Positions 13,995 to 21,563 of a stretch of 35,768 nucleotides of DNA are shown here, one piece after another (the first letter of the stretch is position 1; each line of letters opens with the position of its first letter). The stretch is from Lentisphaeraceae bacterium. Lineage in GTDB: Bacteria > Verrucomicrobiota > Kiritimatiellia > RFP12 > UBA1067. The DNA is taken from assembly GCA_004551905.1 (NCBI GenBank), contig SFPL01000100.1, positions 1 through 35,768 of the forward strand, written 5' to 3'. Both the position numbers and the translations under genes were made by a program. The notes beneath the pieces were generated by a model. That model made no database searches, had not been told where the DNA came from, and saw only the letters and a program-made list of their open reading frames with translations.

Positions 13995-15682
13995 TGCTCC
14001 TCCGTCACGCGCAGAATCTCCTTGACGCTCGTCACCCCGGCGAACACCTTGGCCCAGCCGTCTTCGCGCAGCGTCTTCATGCCCTTCGAGAGCGAGAGGT
14101 TGCGGATCTGGGTGGCGTTCTCGCGGCGGACGATCGCGCCCTCGATGTCCTCGTCCACCTCCAGCACCTCGAAGAGCGCGCGACGGCCCTTGTAGCCGGT
14201 GTGGGTGCAGGCGTCGCAGCCGTCCGGCTCGAACACGGTGTTCTGCGGCGGCGGCGTGTCGAGGTTGTAGTACTTCATGTCGAGCGGAACCTCGCGGCGG
14301 CACTTCGGGCAGAGACGGCGGCAGAGGCGCTGGCCCATCACGCCCGCGACGGCGGAGGCGATGAGGAACGGCTCGACGCCCATGTCGATGAGGCGCGGAA
14401 ATGCGCCGGCGGCGTCGTTGGTGTGCAGGGTCGAGAACACCATGTGGCCGGTGAGCGAGGCGTTGATGGCGATCTCGGCCGTCTCGCGGTCGCGGATTTC
14501 GCCGACCATGATGATGTCCGGGTCCTGGCGCAGGAACGCGCGGAGCGCGCGGGCGAAGGTCATGCCGATCTCGCTCTGCATCTGCACCTGGTTGATGCCG
14601 GCCATGTGGTACTCGATCGGGTCCTCGGCGGTCATGATGCGGACGTCGATCTTGTTGACTTCCGAGAGGAAGGAGTAGAGCGAGGTCGACTTGCCGGAGC
14701 CGGTCGGGCCGGTCACGAGGAAGATGCCGTTCGGGCGGTGGATGATCTTGTTCACCACCTCGTAGTCGCGCTCGTTGAAGCCGAGGTCGTCCATCTTCAC
14801 GAACGAGCCGGACTTCGCGAGCAGTCGGAGCGAGATCGACTCGCCGTAGGCCGCCGGCATCGTGGAGACGCGGATGTCGATGTCCTGCCCGGCGATGCGG
14901 ATGCCGATGCGTCCGTCCATCGGCAGGCGCTTCTCGGCGATGTCGAGGTTGGCCATCACCTTGATGCGCGAGATGATTGCGTTCTTGAGGCGGTTGAGCT
15001 GCGGGGGCACGTCCACCTTGTGGAGCATGCCGTCGATGCGGTAGCGTATCCTCAGCTCCGTCTCCTGCGGCTCGATGTGGATGTCGGTCGCTCCCTGGCG
15101 GTCGGCCTCGGCAATGATCTGGTTCACGAAACGGACGATCGACGCCTCCTCGCCCATCTCGTTGACGTCGATCTTCGTCATCTTGCCGATGTCGTCGCCG
15201 ACCTCGTAGCGGCCGTCCTCGAGCATCTTCTCGATCGCCTCGGCGCCGACGCCGTAGAACTTCTTGACGGCCTTCTCGACCTCCTCCTTCGGCGCGAGCG
15301 CCACCTTCACCGTCACCCCGGCCGCGAGCCGCGCGCCGTCAGCAGCCGCGGTGTCGAATGGGTCGGAGGCGACGATGGTGAGCGCGTTGCCGTCGAGGCG
15401 GAACGGCAGCACGGTGAACTGGTTGACCGCCGCGGCGGTCAGCTTCTGCAGCGCCTCGGGGGACGGGTTCTGGCGCGAGAGGTCGACGGTCTCAAGGCCG
15501 AGCGCGCGCCCGACGGCGTCGAGGAACTCCGCCTCCTTCACGCCGCCGAACTTGACCGCCGCCTCGGCGAGCCCCATGCCAGGGTTCGCGGCGCGCTGCG
15601 AGACGATGCGCTCGATGGCCTCGTCGGAGTAGACGCCCGTCGACTTCAGGATCAGCGTGGCCAGTGAGGAGCTTTCGGACAT
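13991..15682 (-). CDS. gspE: Type II secretion / type IV pilus assembly ATPase
   Basis: A 563-aa cytoplasmic ATPase driving pseudopilus or pilus assembly at the inner membrane. The N-terminal 150 residues form the GspE N-domain (LGLETVDLSRQNPSPEALQK). Walker A GPTGSGKST lies near residue 330, the Asp box near 355 (IMTAEDPIEYHM), Walker B IIMVGEIRDRETAE near 400 and the His box TGHMVFSTLHTNDA. A zinc-binding four-cysteine module follows (CRRLCPKC and CDAC). PilB and GspE cannot be separated by sequence alone; no gspD, gspF or pilin gene is in the window. AAGGAA precedes ATG 15682. It lies 25 nt after the AI-2E-family gene and overlaps the next gene by four bases. Confidence 0.93.
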   Translation of the reverse strand: MSESSSLATLILKSTGVYSDEAIERIVSQRAANPGMGLAEAAVKFGGVKEAEFLDAVGRALGLETVDLSRQNPSPEALQKLTAAAVNQFTVLPFRLDGNALTIVASDPFDTAAADGARLAAGVTVKVALAPKEEVEKAVKKFYGVGAEAIEKMLEDGRYEVGDDIGKMTKIDVNEMGEEASIVRFVNQIIAEADRQGATDIHIEPQETELRIRYRIDGMLHKVDVPPQLNRLKNAIISRIKVMANLDIAEKRLPMDGRIGIRIAGQDIDIRVSTMPAAYGESISLRLLAKSGSFVKMDDLGFNERDYEVVNKIIHRPNGIFLVTGPTGSGKSTSLYSFLSEVNKIDVRIMTAEDPIEYHMAGINQVQMQSEIGMTFARALRAFLRQDPDIIMVGEIRDRETAEIAINASLTGHMVFSTLHTNDAAGAFPRLIDMGVEPFLIASAVAGVMGQRLCRRLCPKCRREVPLDMKYYNLDTPPPQNTVFEPDGCDACTHTGYKGRRALFEVLEVDEDIEGAIVRRENATQIRNLSLSKGMKTLREDGWAKVFAGVTSVKEILRVTEEQ

Positions 15683-15707
15683 TGCGATGGGATTCCTTGT
15701 GCGGTGG

Positions 15708-16817
15708 TCAGACTATGGGACGGATGTACTTCGACTTGAGCGCCCGCCAGAGAACGACGCAGAACGCCGACAGCGGAATTGCCAGCAGCATCCCGAGGAG
15801 CGGACCGAGGAGCGTCGACCAGAGGAAGAACGAGAAGATCACCCCGGCGTAGCCGAGCCCGGTGCGGCCACCCTGGATCTTCGGAGTGATGAAGTAGCCG
15901 TCGAGCAGCTGCCCCGCAAGCCACACCCCGAGCACCGCCACCAGCCGCAGCGAGGAGCCGCCCGCGCCGAAGTAGGCGAGCGGCAGCGCGATCGGCAGGC
16001 AGACGAGCGAGCCGAGGAACGGCACCAGGTTGATCGTGCCGAGCGCGAAGCCGACGAGGAAGCCGTAGGGCAGGCCGACGAGCGTGAAGCCGACGCCGTA
16101 GAGCACGCCCTCCACGAGGCAGATCACCGCCTGGCGCTGGAAGAAGGAGACCAGGATGTCGGTGAACGCGTCGAACTGCTCCGCCACGAACGCGCGCGTC
16201 TCGGGCTTGAGGAACGCGAGCTCGTCCACAATCTCGCTGCCGCGGCGCTCGCGCGTGGTGAGGAAGAAGACGAAGAAGATCACCGTGACCAGCGCCGAGA
16301 CGAGCCCGCCCAGGAGCTTCAGCGCGCCGGTGCCAGCCCGGAGCGCCGTCGCGCCGTAGCTGGTATAGATGTCGCCGAGGCTTTCGTAGGGGATGCCCAT
16401 CTGCACCATCAGCGAGTGGAGGCGCGGAAAGGCCCCGCGGAACCACGCCGCCACCTGCGCGGCGAGGTGCGGGCCCTGGGAGATGAGATTGGAGATCTGG
16501 TCCACCACCACCGAGCCGGCGTACCACACCGCGAAGCCAACCGGCAGGAAAACCGTGGCGCACATCGCGACGAGCGCCAGCGTAGGGTTGTGCACGAGCC
16601 GCCGCCACCAGTGGTAGTAGGGGCGGAAGAAGAGCGCGAGGAAGAACCCCAGGAGCACCGGCACCAGCGCCGGCGAGGCGAACGCAAGCGCCTTGAGGAG
16701 AAACCACGACACGAACGCGGCGAACGTCAGCAGCGCTACCGTCGCAAGAACGCCAAGCCCGTTCGCGCCCGACCGGCGCGGACGATCCTGCCTGACTGCA
16801 CTCTTTTCTTCCTCCAT
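15708..16817 (-). CDS. AI-2E family (PerM-like) membrane transporter
   Basis: A 369-aa polytopic inner-membrane protein of the AI-2E/PerM (UPF0118) family, whose members export autoinducer-2, or carry Na+/H+ or small solutes; substrate here unknown. Eight hydrophobic segments are visible, including VALLTFAAFVSWFLLKALAF, VLLGFFLALFFRPYYHWWRR, VSALVTVIFFVFFLTTRERR, LYGVGFTLVGLPYGFLVGFA and LIPFLG-type NLVPFLGSLVCLPIAL. That central PFLG element is typical of the family. The charged N-terminus (MEEEKSAVRQDRPRRSG) is cytosolic. It has its own -10 box TATAAT with no leader (see promoter entry), although the upstream CAAX-type protease gene ends only 20 nt before. Confidence 0.88.
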   Translation of the reverse strand: MEEEKSAVRQDRPRRSGANGLGVLATVALLTFAAFVSWFLLKALAFASPALVPVLLGFFLALFFRPYYHWWRRLVHNPTLALVAMCATVFLPVGFAVWYAGSVVVDQISNLISQGPHLAAQVAAWFRGAFPRLHSLMVQMGIPYESLGDIYTSYGATALRAGTGALKLLGGLVSALVTVIFFVFFLTTRERRGSEIVDELAFLKPETRAFVAEQFDAFTDILVSFFQRQAVICLVEGVLYGVGFTLVGLPYGFLVGFALGTINLVPFLGSLVCLPIALPLAYFGAGGSSLRLVAVLGVWLAGQLLDGYFITPKIQGGRTGLGYAGVIFSFFLWSTLLGPLLGMLLAIPLSAFCVVLWRALKSKYIRPIV

Positions 16818-16825
16818 GTGGCTGT

Positions 16826-16831
16826 ATTATA
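16826..16831 (-). promoter_or_regulatory. -10 box TATAAT for the AI-2E gene, leaderless
   Basis: Minus-strand TATAAT at 16826-16831 ends 8 nt before ATG 16817, so transcription should start at or one to two bases before the start codon. There is no Shine-Dalgarno sequence. Flanks GGTATAATACA match the TPR gene promoter at 32210. Confidence 0.55.
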
Positions 16832-16837
16832 CCATAA

Positions 16838-17497
16838 TTATCGCCAGAACTCCCAGCGGCCGGCGAAGATTACCAGCAGACCGAGCGCGAAATTGGTGAC
16901 GGCGTGGGCGGCAATCGCGGACGGAAGGCCGAACCGCCGGGCGACGAGTCCGTAGACGACGCCCGCCGCCGCGCCAACCGCCCAGCGATCGCCGTGCTCG
17001 ACGGCGAAGAGCGCCACCATCCACCAGAAGCCGGCGAAATCCACCAGCCACCGGCGGAAGAAAAGCTCCTCCGCGGCGGAAATGACGAACGCGCTCGCCG
17101 CCAGCTTCGCAATGGTAAGCGCCCAGCCGCAGACCTCGGGCGAATACGGCGAATCCGCCGCGGCGAGCGGCGCGGCCGCAGGAATCCCCGGAAGCGAGCC
17201 GAGCCATATTTCCGGCGCAATCCAGATGACAAAGACAAGGAGGCCGGCGAGAACGGAGAAAGCGGCTTTCGTGCTTCGCGGTTCGTGATTCGCGGCTGGG
17301 GTCGAGACAGGATCTACAGGATTTACAAGATTGGGGGCTTGGCGGAGGAGCGTAGGGAGGGCTGCGAGGAGCAGCGCCGCAGTCACGGCGCCGCGGACGG
17401 CATACGCCCAGGCGGTCGCGGGCAGCGCGACCATGAGTGCCATCCAGGCCGCGTAAGGGGCGACGAGGGATACGCTGCGCTTCGCGCCGTCCGTCAT
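16838..17497 (-). CDS. CPBP/CAAX-type intramembrane protease, exosortase-associated group
   Basis: A 219-aa polytopic membrane metalloprotease of the CPBP (Abi) superfamily. Its motifs are E143-E144-x-x-x-R148 (in AAEELFFRRWL), F-x-x-x-H168 (LFAVEHGDRW) and H198-x-x-x-N202 (IAAHAVTNFALGL). The ending FAGRWEFW matches the exosortase-associated CAAX-protease-like family (TIGR03008-type), in which the C-terminus usually reads TGQWxFW. Such proteins accompany PEP-CTERM sorting systems; no exosortase or PEP-CTERM protein is in this window. Residues 57-78, between helix pairs, are encoded by short tandem repeats (see findings). GTG or other starts were rejected: ATG 17497 has GGGGACGTGG upstream. 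It lies 11 nt after the GHKL gene stop, so they are one operon. Confidence 0.85.
   Translation of the reverse strand: MTDGAKRSVSLVAPYAAWMALMVALPATAWAYAVRGAVTAALLLAALPTLLRQAPNLVNPVDPVSTPAANHEPRSTKAAFSVLAGLLVFVIWIAPEIWLGSLPGIPAAAPLAAADSPYSPEVCGWALTIAKLAASAFVISAAEELFFRRWLVDFAGFWWMVALFAVEHGDRWAVGAAAGVVYGLVARRFGLPSAIAAHAVTNFALGLLVIFAGRWEFWR
17268..17333. repeat. Two short tandem repeats inside the CAAX-type protease gene
   Basis: TTCGTG[C/A]TTCGCGG is repeated twice at 17268-17295 (14-bp unit), and a 9-bp unit of the type ACAGGATTT occurs three times at 17307-17333. Together they encode a loop, residues about 55-78, of the protease. Both words are of the kind usually found as intergenic filler. 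Confidence 0.7.
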
Positions 17498-17508
17498 CGC
17501 CACGTCCC

Positions 17509-18549
17509 CTACTTCGCCTTGAGCGACCGCTTGAGAATCGCCAGCAGCCGGCGACGGTCGTCGACCGACAGCGCGGCGATCTTCGTCTCCCACTCGGTCT
17601 CGAACTCGCTCTTCTCCTCGGCGAAGGAGAGGAAGTGCGCCTTCAGCACCTTGCGCGCGGCGTCGAGGTGGCGGCGCACCTCGGGATTGAGCTCGTCCAT
17701 CACCAGCGCGTTCTCGGCGTGGAGCGCCGGAAAGCGCGGCGAGACGAGGTAGGCGGTGAAGCTCGCGCCGACGCCGGTGCGGACGCCAGCCGGCAGCTCG
17801 TGGAGCTCGAAGCCGTCGGGTCCGGCGAGGATTAGCCTGCCGGAGCCGGCGAACTTGCGCTTCCACTCGATCACCTCGAGCTTCGCCTCCTGCCCGCCCT
17901 CCACCGTCAGCTTGTAGTCGCTCGCGCGCTTTTGCACGACCACCGGGGTGACGGGCAGCCCGTTGAAGTAGATGCGCACGTGCGGGTAGCTCTTGAGGTA
18001 GAGCGCGAAACGCGCGGCGAGGCTGCGCACCGCCTCGCCCGCGTCAAGCAGCGAGTCGCAGACGGCGCGAACGCCGGTGATGTACACCTCGGTGCCGGTC
18101 GCGGGACCGACCTCCGCGGCGTCGAGGTGGAAGACGCCGGGGCGGTCCACCTCGCCGACGATGCGGTAGGACATCAGCGCCTTGCCGACGCGCATCGTGG
18201 TGCGCCACTCCGCGTGAAGCCCGAGCGCGAACGCGCGGAAGCGCCCGCGCCCGTGCCGCCCGTGGAGGCGTCGTCCCGTCGTCGGCGTGTTGCCGCCCTC
18301 GCGCTTCCAGCTGCCGCCGAGGTGGCCGAAGGTGGAGTCGGCCTTGAGGACGTCGATACCGGTGCCGTCGTCGACGACCCTCACCGCCTCCACTCCTCCG
18401 AGCGGGTTGGTGAGGACGTCGACCTTGACCTCGTTAGCGTCCGCATCGAGCGCGTTCCAGACGAGCTCCTCGACCGCCGAGAGCGGCGTGCCCTTGAAAA
18501 GCGACTCGATGTGATCGGCCTGGGCCTGGACGTATATCTGCTTGCTCAT
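17509..18549 (-). CDS. GHKL-type ATPase (HSP90/MutL/MORC-like), stand-alone
   Basis: A 346-aa ATP-binding protein. The GHKL fold is clear: N-box AVEELVWNALDADANEVKV (residues 24-42) with the Mg-binding Glu/Asn, G1 box VVDDGTGIDV (about 57-66), and a Gly/Arg-rich lid TTGRRLHGRHGRGRFRAFAL (about 90-109). Residues about 200-345 are a less conserved transducer-like domain. There is no histidine-kinase phosphoacceptor, no HSP90 C-terminal domain and no MutL endonuclease part. Related ATP-binding proteins in databases are commonly longer and carry extra domains, so this may be a minimal or shortened type; that comparison is from memory. Function unknown. ATG 18549 begins the fold exactly. A 10-bp palindrome separates it from xseB. 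Confidence 0.8.
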   Translation of the reverse strand: MSKQIYVQAQADHIESLFKGTPLSAVEELVWNALDADANEVKVDVLTNPLGGVEAVRVVDDGTGIDVLKADSTFGHLGGSWKREGGNTPTTGRRLHGRHGRGRFRAFALGLHAEWRTTMRVGKALMSYRIVGEVDRPGVFHLDAAEVGPATGTEVYITGVRAVCDSLLDAGEAVRSLAARFALYLKSYPHVRIYFNGLPVTPVVVQKRASDYKLTVEGGQEAKLEVIEWKRKFAGSGRLILAGPDGFELHELPAGVRTGVGASFTAYLVSPRFPALHAENALVMDELNPEVRRHLDAARKVLKAHFLSFAEEKSEFETEWETKIAALSVDDRRRLLAILKRSLKAK

Positions 18550-18577
18550 GTTCCGGTTTCGCTCCTCGCGGCCTGGC

Positions 18578-18599
18578 GGCGCGGCCGAACGGCCGCGCC
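18578..18599. repeat. Perfect 10-bp palindrome over the xseB stop
   Basis: GGCGCGGCCG (18578-18587) and CGGCCGCGCC (18590-18599) form a 10-bp stem with a 2-nt AA gap. The last base is the first base of the xseB stop region. It may attenuate transcription between xseB and the GHKL gene. Confidence 0.65.
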
Positions 18600-18811
18600 T
18601 ACGCCTCCATCGGCTCGACCGCGCCGGACTTCGTCACCTTCTCGATGCGCAGGCGGATCGCGTCGAGGCTTTTCTGGCACTGGGCCACGAGCTTCCTGCC
18701 GTCCTCGAACGCGGCGATCATCCCGTCCAGTCCCATCTCGCCGGACTCCATCTTGGAGACCAGCGCCTCAAGCTTCTTGAGGCTGTCCTCGAACTTCACT
18801 TCCGCCGCCAT
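18599..18811 (-). CDS. xseB: Exodeoxyribonuclease VII small subunit
   Basis: A 70-aa coiled-coil protein; several copies bind one XseA to form exonuclease VII, which degrades single-stranded DNA from both ends. The sequence FEDSLKKLEALVSKMESGEM followed by GLDGMIAAFEDGRKLVAQCQ and the heptad C-terminal helix matches the family closely (typical E-x-L-E-x-I-V-x-x-L-E-x-G-x-x-x-L pattern). Length is normal (usually 65-85 aa). Its ATG, 18811, lies one base from the glycosidase stop (TGACATG). xseA is not in the window. Confidence 0.9.
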   Translation of the reverse strand: MAAEVKFEDSLKKLEALVSKMESGEMGLDGMIAAFEDGRKLVAQCQKSLDAIRLRIEKVTKSGAVEPMEA

Positions 18812-18812
18812 G

Positions 18813-20492
18813 TCACTTCGCGTTGCGCATGCAAATGGTGACGGTCTGCACGGTGTTCGGCTCGATGACGATGTCAATCGCGCGGGAGTCTGGCTTCATG
18901 CCCTCGTACTTCTCCATCGGCACGCTGTCGTAGCCCCACTGCGTGTCCTCCCAGGAGAGCTGGCGCCAGGGCTTGGCGTCGCCCGGCACCTCTCGGCAGT
19001 CGAGGAACTGCTCGGGGCAGCTCACGGTGCGGTAGGTGGGCGCCGCGAGCAGCTTGCCGGCGACGGTGACGCGGACGGTCTCCGGCTTCTGCTTGGTGTT
19101 GACCATCAGGAGGCAGAGCTCGCCGCGGTTGTCGCTCGTCGCCGCCACCCACTCGACCTCGCCGTCGACCTTGGGGGCCTTCTTGCGTCCATCGACGCCG
19201 CCCTCCTTGAGCGCGCGGCGGCGGGCGTAGACCTGGTCCATCACCCGCGAGGAGGTGTAGAACGTGTCCTCGACGTCGGTCGCCTTCGAGGTGCCGTGGT
19301 GGAAGAGGAGCGGATGCTCCTTGATGCCCTCGGTGAGAATGCGGTAGACGGCGCCCATGCCGCCGATGTCGAGGCGCGGACGGTTGTACGGCGAGCGCAT
19401 GTCGCGGTATTCACCGCCGGCGTCGCGCCACTGGACCACCCAGCTCTTGCCGTTGGACTGGTAGATGCCGCCAGAGATCGCCAGGATCTGGTGGTGGTTG
19501 TAGCCGTCCACCTCGGGCTGCATGATCATCGAGAGCGCGTAGTGGCCCATCACCAGCGACTCGCGGAACATGCGCTGGCAACGGTTGTCCTCGTCGGAGC
19601 GCGGACGGATCTCGGTGAGCCAGTACTGCTTGCCCTTGAGCTCCGGGAACGCCTCGCAGAACGCGCGGAAGCGCTTGATGCCGTAATAAGAGCAGCTGTA
19701 GGGCGTCTCCGCGCCGTAGGCGTGCCAGATCACGTGGGTGATGTGCTTCATCGCGCCGAGCTCGGACATCTTCATCACGAACTGCGCCGAGTAGCGGTTG
19801 AAGTCGGCCGCCGCGAAGTAAGTGTTGCGCTCGATCTTGCCATCGCTGAGCATGCGGTTGCGGACCTGGGTGATGTCGGGGTTGAGCTCGAAGAGCTCGG
19901 CGAGGTTGATGCCGAGCTTGATGCCGGGCCAGACCTTGACGAGCTTCTCCACGACATCCGCCCAAAGCGGCGCGAGTTTCGGGTAATCGGGGCTGTAGTA
20001 GGACTCGTTGCCGAGCTCGAAGCCGGCGACGCAGTCCTTGTACTTGTTGTCGACGATCCACTGGACGAAGTCGTAGATTCCCTTCTTGTTAGCTTCGCTC
20101 CAGCATTCGAGGGTGAAGACCACCTTGAAGCCGTTCTCCTTCCAGAACTTGAACGCGGCGTCGGGGTTGGAGAGCGGCTTGCCGTCCTTGTCCTTCTTGT
20201 TGCGATTCTCGAACCAGGAGTTGGCGTTCCACATGCGCTGGAACCAGGCGCCGGCGTCCTTCATCGCCTGCGCGGTTTCGAACTTGTGGTCCTGGAACCA
20301 GTAGGTGTCGGAGTCGGCCGGCAGTCCGTAGCCGTCGAAGCGGCAGCCGGCGTAGCCGACGATTGGCCCGCAGGTCGATTTCCTCACGTCCCTGACCGGC
20401 TTCCCCGAGAGGTCGAGGTCGATCTTGAAGTCCGCCTTTGCCACCCCGGCGCAGGCCAGCACCGCAACCGCGGCGATTGTCCGTGTGTTCAT
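18813..20492 (-). CDS. Secreted clan GH-A glycoside hydrolase
   Basis: A 559-aa exported glycosidase of uncertain family. Signal peptide 1-20 (MNTRTIAAVAVLACAGVAKA). The catalytic barrel has the clan GH-A pattern: acid/base E163 after Asn (GFELGNESYYSP) and nucleophile E294 (QYWLTEIRPRSD), with WHAYGAETPYS (about 256-266) between them. The C-terminal part, from about residue 420, is a beta-sandwich (VAATSDNRGELCLLMVNTKQ). This layout fits GH39/GH51/GH79-like enzymes acting on plant or host polysaccharide, but I cannot name the family. ATG 20492 has AAGGAG 7 nt upstream (AAAAAGGAGAAAAATG). It has its own TTGCGC/TATACT promoter and precedes xseB without gap. Confidence 0.78.
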   Translation of the reverse strand: MNTRTIAAVAVLACAGVAKADFKIDLDLSGKPVRDVRKSTCGPIVGYAGCRFDGYGLPADSDTYWFQDHKFETAQAMKDAGAWFQRMWNANSWFENRNKKDKDGKPLSNPDAAFKFWKENGFKVVFTLECWSEANKKGIYDFVQWIVDNKYKDCVAGFELGNESYYSPDYPKLAPLWADVVEKLVKVWPGIKLGINLAELFELNPDITQVRNRMLSDGKIERNTYFAAADFNRYSAQFVMKMSELGAMKHITHVIWHAYGAETPYSCSYYGIKRFRAFCEAFPELKGKQYWLTEIRPRSDEDNRCQRMFRESLVMGHYALSMIMQPEVDGYNHHQILAISGGIYQSNGKSWVVQWRDAGGEYRDMRSPYNRPRLDIGGMGAVYRILTEGIKEHPLLFHHGTSKATDVEDTFYTSSRVMDQVYARRRALKEGGVDGRKKAPKVDGEVEWVAATSDNRGELCLLMVNTKQKPETVRVTVAGKLLAAPTYRTVSCPEQFLDCREVPGDAKPWRQLSWEDTQWGYDSVPMEKYEGMKPDSRAIDIVIEPNTVQTVTICMRNAK

Positions 20493-20556
20493 TTTTCTCC
20501 TTTTTGTCCTTTTTGGTTTTTGAAAATTGTCGTAGTTAAAAATTGTCGTGGTGAAT

Positions 20557-20585
20557 AGTATAGCAAATCCCGGTTCTGTGCGCAA
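20557..20585 (-). promoter_or_regulatory. Promoter TTGCGC-17-TATACT of the clan-A glycosidase
   Basis: Minus-strand TTGCGC at 20580-20585, spacer 17 nt, TATACT at 20557-20562; leader of about 60 nt ending in an AAGGAG site. Nearly the same promoter precedes the FAD oxidoreductase at 10239-10267. Confidence 0.6.
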
Positions 20586-20620
20586 CTGCGCCGCGAGTGG
20601 TTTTCACCCCTGCTAGTGCA

Positions 20621-20646
20621 TCCGCTTCGCGGACAGCCTACGGCTG
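20621..20646. repeat. Two tandem hairpins downstream of the GDPD-like gene
   Basis: TCCGCTTCGCGGA (20621-20633) and CAGCCTACGGCTG (20634-20646) are two abutting 5-bp hairpins with 3-nt loops. They lie in the 181-bp gap between the GDPD-like stop and the glycosidase promoter and could serve as a terminator structure. GCGCAAAATCTGCCGCGG just beyond (about 20655-20672) resembles a word near the oxidoreductase stop at 8763. Confidence 0.5.
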
Positions 20647-20673
20647 GGGGATATGCGCAAAATCTGCCGCGGG

Positions 20674-21558
20674 TCATTTGCCGCCGAGCGCCTTGTAGAG
20701 CGCGGCGGGGTTCCTGGAGACGACGTATTCCGGCGCGGCCGCGACAACCGCGTCCGCCGAAGGCAGCGACTTGCCGCCGACCGCTCCCAGCGCGACCTCA
20801 AGCCCCGCCGTTTTCAGCTCCGCGACGTATTCCGGCGTAATGTGCCCGGCGATGTAATCCACCATTATTCCGTCGGCCTTGTAGCCCTTCGCCGCGCCGA
20901 TGAGCGCCGGTGCGTTGACGAGAAAATCGCCCACGGTCTTGTTCCACCCCCTCGGCACGGCGTAGTGAAGCCGCTTCAGGCCCGGCATCTCGCGAGCGAG
21001 GTCGATGAGCAGGTTGCCGCGCCTGGAGACGAAGACCAAGTTCGTCGGCACACCCTCCTTGAACACCTCCTCGAACCGCTTCCTGACCATCGCCGCAACC
21101 GCCTCGGTGGACCCGGACTGGTTGGTGATGCGCAGGCACACGGTGCCGCCCTTCGGAATGAGGGGGGCGACCTTCCCGATCTCGACCGGAGAATGATAAT
21201 CGACGATCTCTTCGTCATCGTCGAAGACGTCGCCGCCGCCGCAGCGTCCGTTTAGGTTGACGCCCTTCATCTCCTCCGGCGTCAGCTTGTCCACTCCGCG
21301 GCGTCCGTTGAGTAGCTCGGAGACAAGCCCTTCGCTCACAAGGTACATCCGCCCGTCTTTCGTGAGCATGACGTCCGCCGCCAGTCCCCAGCCGCCGTTC
21401 AATGCGGCCTTCAGCGCCGGCAGCGAGCAGGCCGGGGCCTCGCCCTTTGGAATGCCGTTGGCGGCGAGGATGTTCCCCTTGGCCAGCGGCGCGGACTGCG
21501 CGGCGGCGGCGGCGAGCGCGAGGGAAAGGGCGAGCGCGAGACGGGCGGGACCGTTCAT
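20674..21558 (-). CDS. Exported GDPD-fold protein lacking catalytic residues
   Basis: A 294-aa exported protein with a signal peptide (residues 1-23, MNGPARLALALSLALAAAAA). The order of blocks follows glycerophosphodiester phosphodiesterases: GNILAANGIPKGEAP (family: IAHRG...APENT), GGWGLAADVMLTKDGRMYLV (family: GADGIELDVxxTxDG). However the catalytic His and Arg of HRG are replaced by Ala and Asn, the Glu of PENT by Ala and the Glu of ELD by Ala. The later blocks (RKRFEEVFKEGVPTNLVFVS, LVNAPALIGAAKGYKADGIM) still fit the barrel. Probably a non-catalytic, binding role. It starts 5 nt after the oadB stop, probably at the distal end of that operon. Confidence 0.7.
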   Translation of the reverse strand: MNGPARLALALSLALAAAAAQSAPLAKGNILAANGIPKGEAPACSLPALKAALNGGWGLAADVMLTKDGRMYLVSEGLVSELLNGRRGVDKLTPEEMKGVNLNGRCGGGDVFDDDEEIVDYHSPVEIGKVAPLIPKGGTVCLRITNQSGSTEAVAAMVRKRFEEVFKEGVPTNLVFVSRRGNLLIDLAREMPGLKRLHYAVPRGWNKTVGDFLVNAPALIGAAKGYKADGIMVDYIAGHITPEYVAELKTAGLEVALGAVGGKSLPSADAVVAAAPEYVVSRNPAALYKALGGK

Positions 21559-21563
21559 GGCGA

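Noticed and set aside
20493..20673. CRISPR-like or RNA gene in the 181-bp gap
   Set aside because: Only a promoter and two small hairpins are seen; no spaced repeats.
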